Origin: Hanamia caeni
GTDB lineage: Bacteria; Bacteroidota; Bacteroidia; Chitinophagales; Chitinophagaceae
Assembly: GCF_003721595.1 (NCBI RefSeq)
Contig: NZ_RJJR01000002.1
Span: 248,001 to 312,000, forward strand
Direction of reading: 5' to 3'
DNA: 64,000 nucleotides
The notes beneath the pieces are model-generated. The model ran no database searches, had not been told where the DNA came from, and worked only from the letters and a program-made list of their open reading frames with translations. The position numbers were made by a program, and so were the translations under genes. Positions 62,021-64,000 of the stretch are shown here, piece after piece. How positions within the stretch are numbered: position 1 is the first letter of the stretch; each line of letters opens with the position of its first letter.

Positions 62021-62045
62021 CTGCCCACGAAAATGGGCAGCTTTT
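62021..62045. terminator. Bidirectional terminator between Uma2 and OMP genes
   Basis: CTGCCCA pairs with TGGGCAG around CGAAAA, with an A-run before and CTTTT after. It works better on the minus strand, where seven T residues follow the stem. Confidence 0.88.
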
Positions 62046-62070
62046 GATTAAACTAACGCATGAGAAATTC

Positions 62071-62940
62071 TTACCAATTACTAAAACGTAATCCAATATT
62101 ATAAGGAGTAAAATTCAAATCATTTTTGAAAATTGATTTGGGGCTGTAGGAACCATATAGATGGACGGGCCCAAGTCCAAGTTCGCCTACATAAGAGAAT
62201 TTCCATTTATCTAAATCATAATCTCCCCGATTTTTTTCTTTGCCACGCTCGCTGCTTTTTTGCTTATTACGGCTGCTGTATAAATAACCCATGCTCACAC
62301 CGGCGCTTATGCTGAGCCCTTTGTTGTTGTAATTTGGATTGGTTCTGAAATTCAACATCAATGGGACGGTTATATAATCCGCTGCCAGCTTATTTTTGGA
62401 AAAATCAATTGAATCACGGAATACAAAAGCGTGAGGGATATTCTGAGCCGGATGATAAGGATTCATTCCTCCTTCGTTAAAACTGATATTGTTTTTAAAG
62501 CGGTAATTATTTAATTCAAGTCCGAGACCATATTTCAGATTTACCACATGTTTAATCAGGTTCATCCTTTGCATAAAGAACCATAAGTTGATATTTACTG
62601 ATTTTCCGGTTCTTAACTTAAAATCATTGGCGCCTAATTCAGGTGTACCCACAAGGTCATTACTGGCGATTGCGTTTGCATAATTGGTTTTATCTGTCCA
62701 GTTTGCGAAGCCGATGTCAAATACAAACGATGAAGTACTGATATTTGAATGGTCAGGGCGCTTATGGTTTCCAACGGTGACGGTTACACGATTTTTCTCA
62801 TCAGGATTTCCTTTTTTTAGAATAATCATGCCGCCGATACGAACCGTATCATTCTTATCATTCTGTTGCGTTGAATCTGTTTGCGCAAAACTGCTCAGCG
62901 CTGTGCATACTATTGTTAGTATTAAAATTGACTTTTTCAT
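62071..62940 (-). CDS. Outer-membrane beta-barrel protein, PorT-like
   Basis: I start at the ATG at 62940 (MKKSILILTIVCTALSSFAQ), a clear signal peptide; the longer frame to 63039 adds an improbable start. The 289-residue product alternates short beta-type strands with aromatic ends (FVFDIGFANWTDKTNYANAI, INLWFFMQRMNLIKHVVNLK, KYGLGLELNNYRF, VPLMLNFRTNPNYNNKGLSI). It finishes with a Trp (IGLRFSNW), as barrel proteins often do. This is the outer-membrane-barrel (PorT) group. Its role is unknown. Confidence 0.82.
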   Translation of the reverse strand: MKKSILILTIVCTALSSFAQTDSTQQNDKNDTVRIGGMIILKKGNPDEKNRVTVTVGNHKRPDHSNISTSSFVFDIGFANWTDKTNYANAIASNDLVGTPELGANDFKLRTGKSVNINLWFFMQRMNLIKHVVNLKYGLGLELNNYRFKNNISFNEGGMNPYHPAQNIPHAFVFRDSIDFSKNKLAADYITVPLMLNFRTNPNYNNKGLSISAGVSMGYLYSSRNKQKSSERGKEKNRGDYDLDKWKFSYVGELGLGPVHLYGSYSPKSIFKNDLNFTPYNIGLRFSNW

Positions 62941-62968
62941 TTTTAACTTATATGTGTGATTAATTTTT

Positions 62969-64000
62969 TTAAAACTTGTTAGCAACAACAGGCTCGTCAT
63001 TGCCTTCCAGCAGGCGCGTGATTGGATTCGTTCTTTCAACGATTCGTTTCACCTTTTTAAGAAAACCGCCCACTTTGGATTTTTTAAATTCCTCCGCAGG
63101 AATATCATAAAAAACATAATTATTATTGGAAGAGGTTTCATTATAAGCCACAGTTTGTGCATAATTATGCTTCACTTCGGGTTCTGTTTTTTCAACCGGA
63201 GATTTGGCTTGCATAGCAATTGCTTTTTCAAAACCATCCTTTCCCTGATCATTTTTTTCATCTGATGCTTTAAGGGCTATCACTTCCACCGGTTCCTTCT
63301 TTAATTCCTGTATATTTTTTGTCAAAGAAGGAGTAGTGATATTCACTGTATTTTTCGCAATTTCATTTTTTGCAGGCTTATCTTTCGGATTCGCATGCAT
63401 AACTATCCTTTGTAAATGAGACTCGTTTGTTGCTTTATCGGCGACCTTTTCATTTACAGATGTAGCAGCTACCTGATGAGTTATAGGTTCAGCATCTTTC
63501 GGCAATATAACTTCTGTTGCAGGTTTGGGGTTGTTTGTTTTATTAATTCCGGCCACTACAGGGTGGTCGCTTGCCGAACTATTAAAATAAGGAGCTGCTA
63601 TCCAAATGCCAAATCCAATCAAAGCGGCTGCTGCGGCATATCTCCACCACCCCATCGTAACCACCTTTCCGAATTTTTCTTTCCGATATAATTCTTGTTT
63701 TGCCGGATAAACGATAGAAGTATCAGGCGATAATTTTGCTTTGCTAATTAATTCAAATTCACTTTTTAATTCCGGATGCTGTGCTAAAAAACTTTCAGTT
63801 TCCAGTTTTTCTTTTTCTGAAAGTTCCTTATCGTGATAATCAATAAAGGCTTCTTCGTAATTATTTTTACTGATAAAGGAATTTTCATTTTTAAATAAAA
63901 AAGATTTATCCGCAAGCCTTATCTCATCGTCAGGAATATTTATGGTGAGTTTGAGCATGCAAAATTCTTCCCTGAACTCCGGGTTTTCTTTTACGAAAAT
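62969..64000 (-). CDS. Hypothetical membrane protein with internal duplication, partial at the window edge
   Basis: The frame remains open past an internal Met at 63958 to the window edge, so the gene is longer than shown. An N-terminal soluble region contains two similar units (FVKENPEFREEFCMLKLTIN and FLAQHPELKSEFELISKAKL). One membrane segment follows (RYAAAAALIGFGIWIAAPYF). Then comes a long, low-complexity Lys/Glu/Ala/Pro region. This resembles an anti-sigma-type or similar cell-envelope protein but no catalytic domain is visible. Function is unknown. Confidence 0.65.
   Translation of the reverse strand: MFVKENPEFREEFCMLKLTINIPDDEIRLADKSFLFKNENSFISKNNYEEAFIDYHDKELSEKEKLETESFLAQHPELKSEFELISKAKLSPDTSIVYPAKQELYRKEKFGKVVTMGWWRYAAAAALIGFGIWIAAPYFNSSASDHPVVAGINKTNNPKPATEVILPKDAEPITHQVAATSVNEKVADKATNESHLQRIVMHANPKDKPAKNEIAKNTVNITTPSLTKNIQELKKEPVEVIALKASDEKNDQGKDGFEKAIAMQAKSPVEKTEPEVKHNYAQTVAYNETSSNNNYVFYDIPAEEFKKSKVGGFLKKVKRIVERTNPITRLLEGNDEPVVANKF

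Overview
The window looks like a chromosomal segment of a Bacteroidota bacterium, most likely from the Chitinophagales/Chitinophagaceae (an inference from gene content). The evidence is AT-rich intergenic DNA, promoters of the TAnnTTTG (-7) type, few clear Shine-Dalgarno sites, SusD-free but Bacteroidota-style secreted enzymes (GH92, SUMF1, sorbosone-dehydrogenase-like and HEAT/cytochrome proteins), and a split Rrf2/DUF2249/RIC nitrosative-stress cluster. I saw no rRNA, tRNA or CRISPR array.

Layout. 0-10 kb is a surface-polysaccharide locus: flippase, methyltransferase, a six-SLBB exporter, WbpB-like dehydrogenase, WbpD-like acetyltransferase, RmlA and RmlB. A four-helix-bundle S23 gene sits between rfbA and rfbB, bounded by inverted telomere-like heptad arrays. 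10-20 kb holds housekeeping and envelope genes: ABC-F, a secreted GH-like protein, glutathione peroxidase, DusB, a CPBP protease, CdsA, a Psd-family decarboxylase and a glycosyltransferase. 20-27 kb holds a tiny lipoprotein, a KorB-like subunit without KorA, MerR, AlaS, a PDZ protein and a 3-hydroxyisobutyrate-dehydrogenase-like enzyme. 27.8-42.3 kb is a carbohydrate-oxidation/catabolic region: TIM-barrel isomerase, ApbE, SUMF1, two-domain oxidoreductase, MBL hydrolase, sorbosone-dehydrogenase-like lipoprotein, large HEAT/cytochrome c lipoprotein, GH92 mannosidase and a GntR/UTRA regulator. 42.7-45.5 kb has uvrB and a frameshifted nucleotidyltransferase. 45.6-50.5 kb is a minus-strand nitrosative-stress/Fe-S repair operon. 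50.6-57.6 kb has LutC-like, FtsH, RsfS, BirA, Bcp and M23 peptidase. 57.7-62 kb is a carB gene cut in two at its domain boundary by a UPF0175/DUF3368 toxin-antitoxin pair, followed by a Uma2 protein. The right edge has an outer-membrane barrel protein and a partial membrane protein.

The most unusual signals are: (1) the carB1-antitoxin-toxin-carB2 arrangement, in which the start of the second essential half overlaps the end of the toxin gene; (2) the S23 gene with inverted heptad ends, which resembles an rRNA intervening sequence placed in a sugar operon; and (3) a family of about 20 short intergenic elements (AGTAAAC ... AATAAAT ... TTTTTATTTT). These lie next to stop codons and in five of eight convergent gene junctions. 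In two of them a GC-rich REP-like palindrome is inserted at the same internal position. Element function is unknown; position argues against simple promoters and for a 3'-end or mobile non-coding element.
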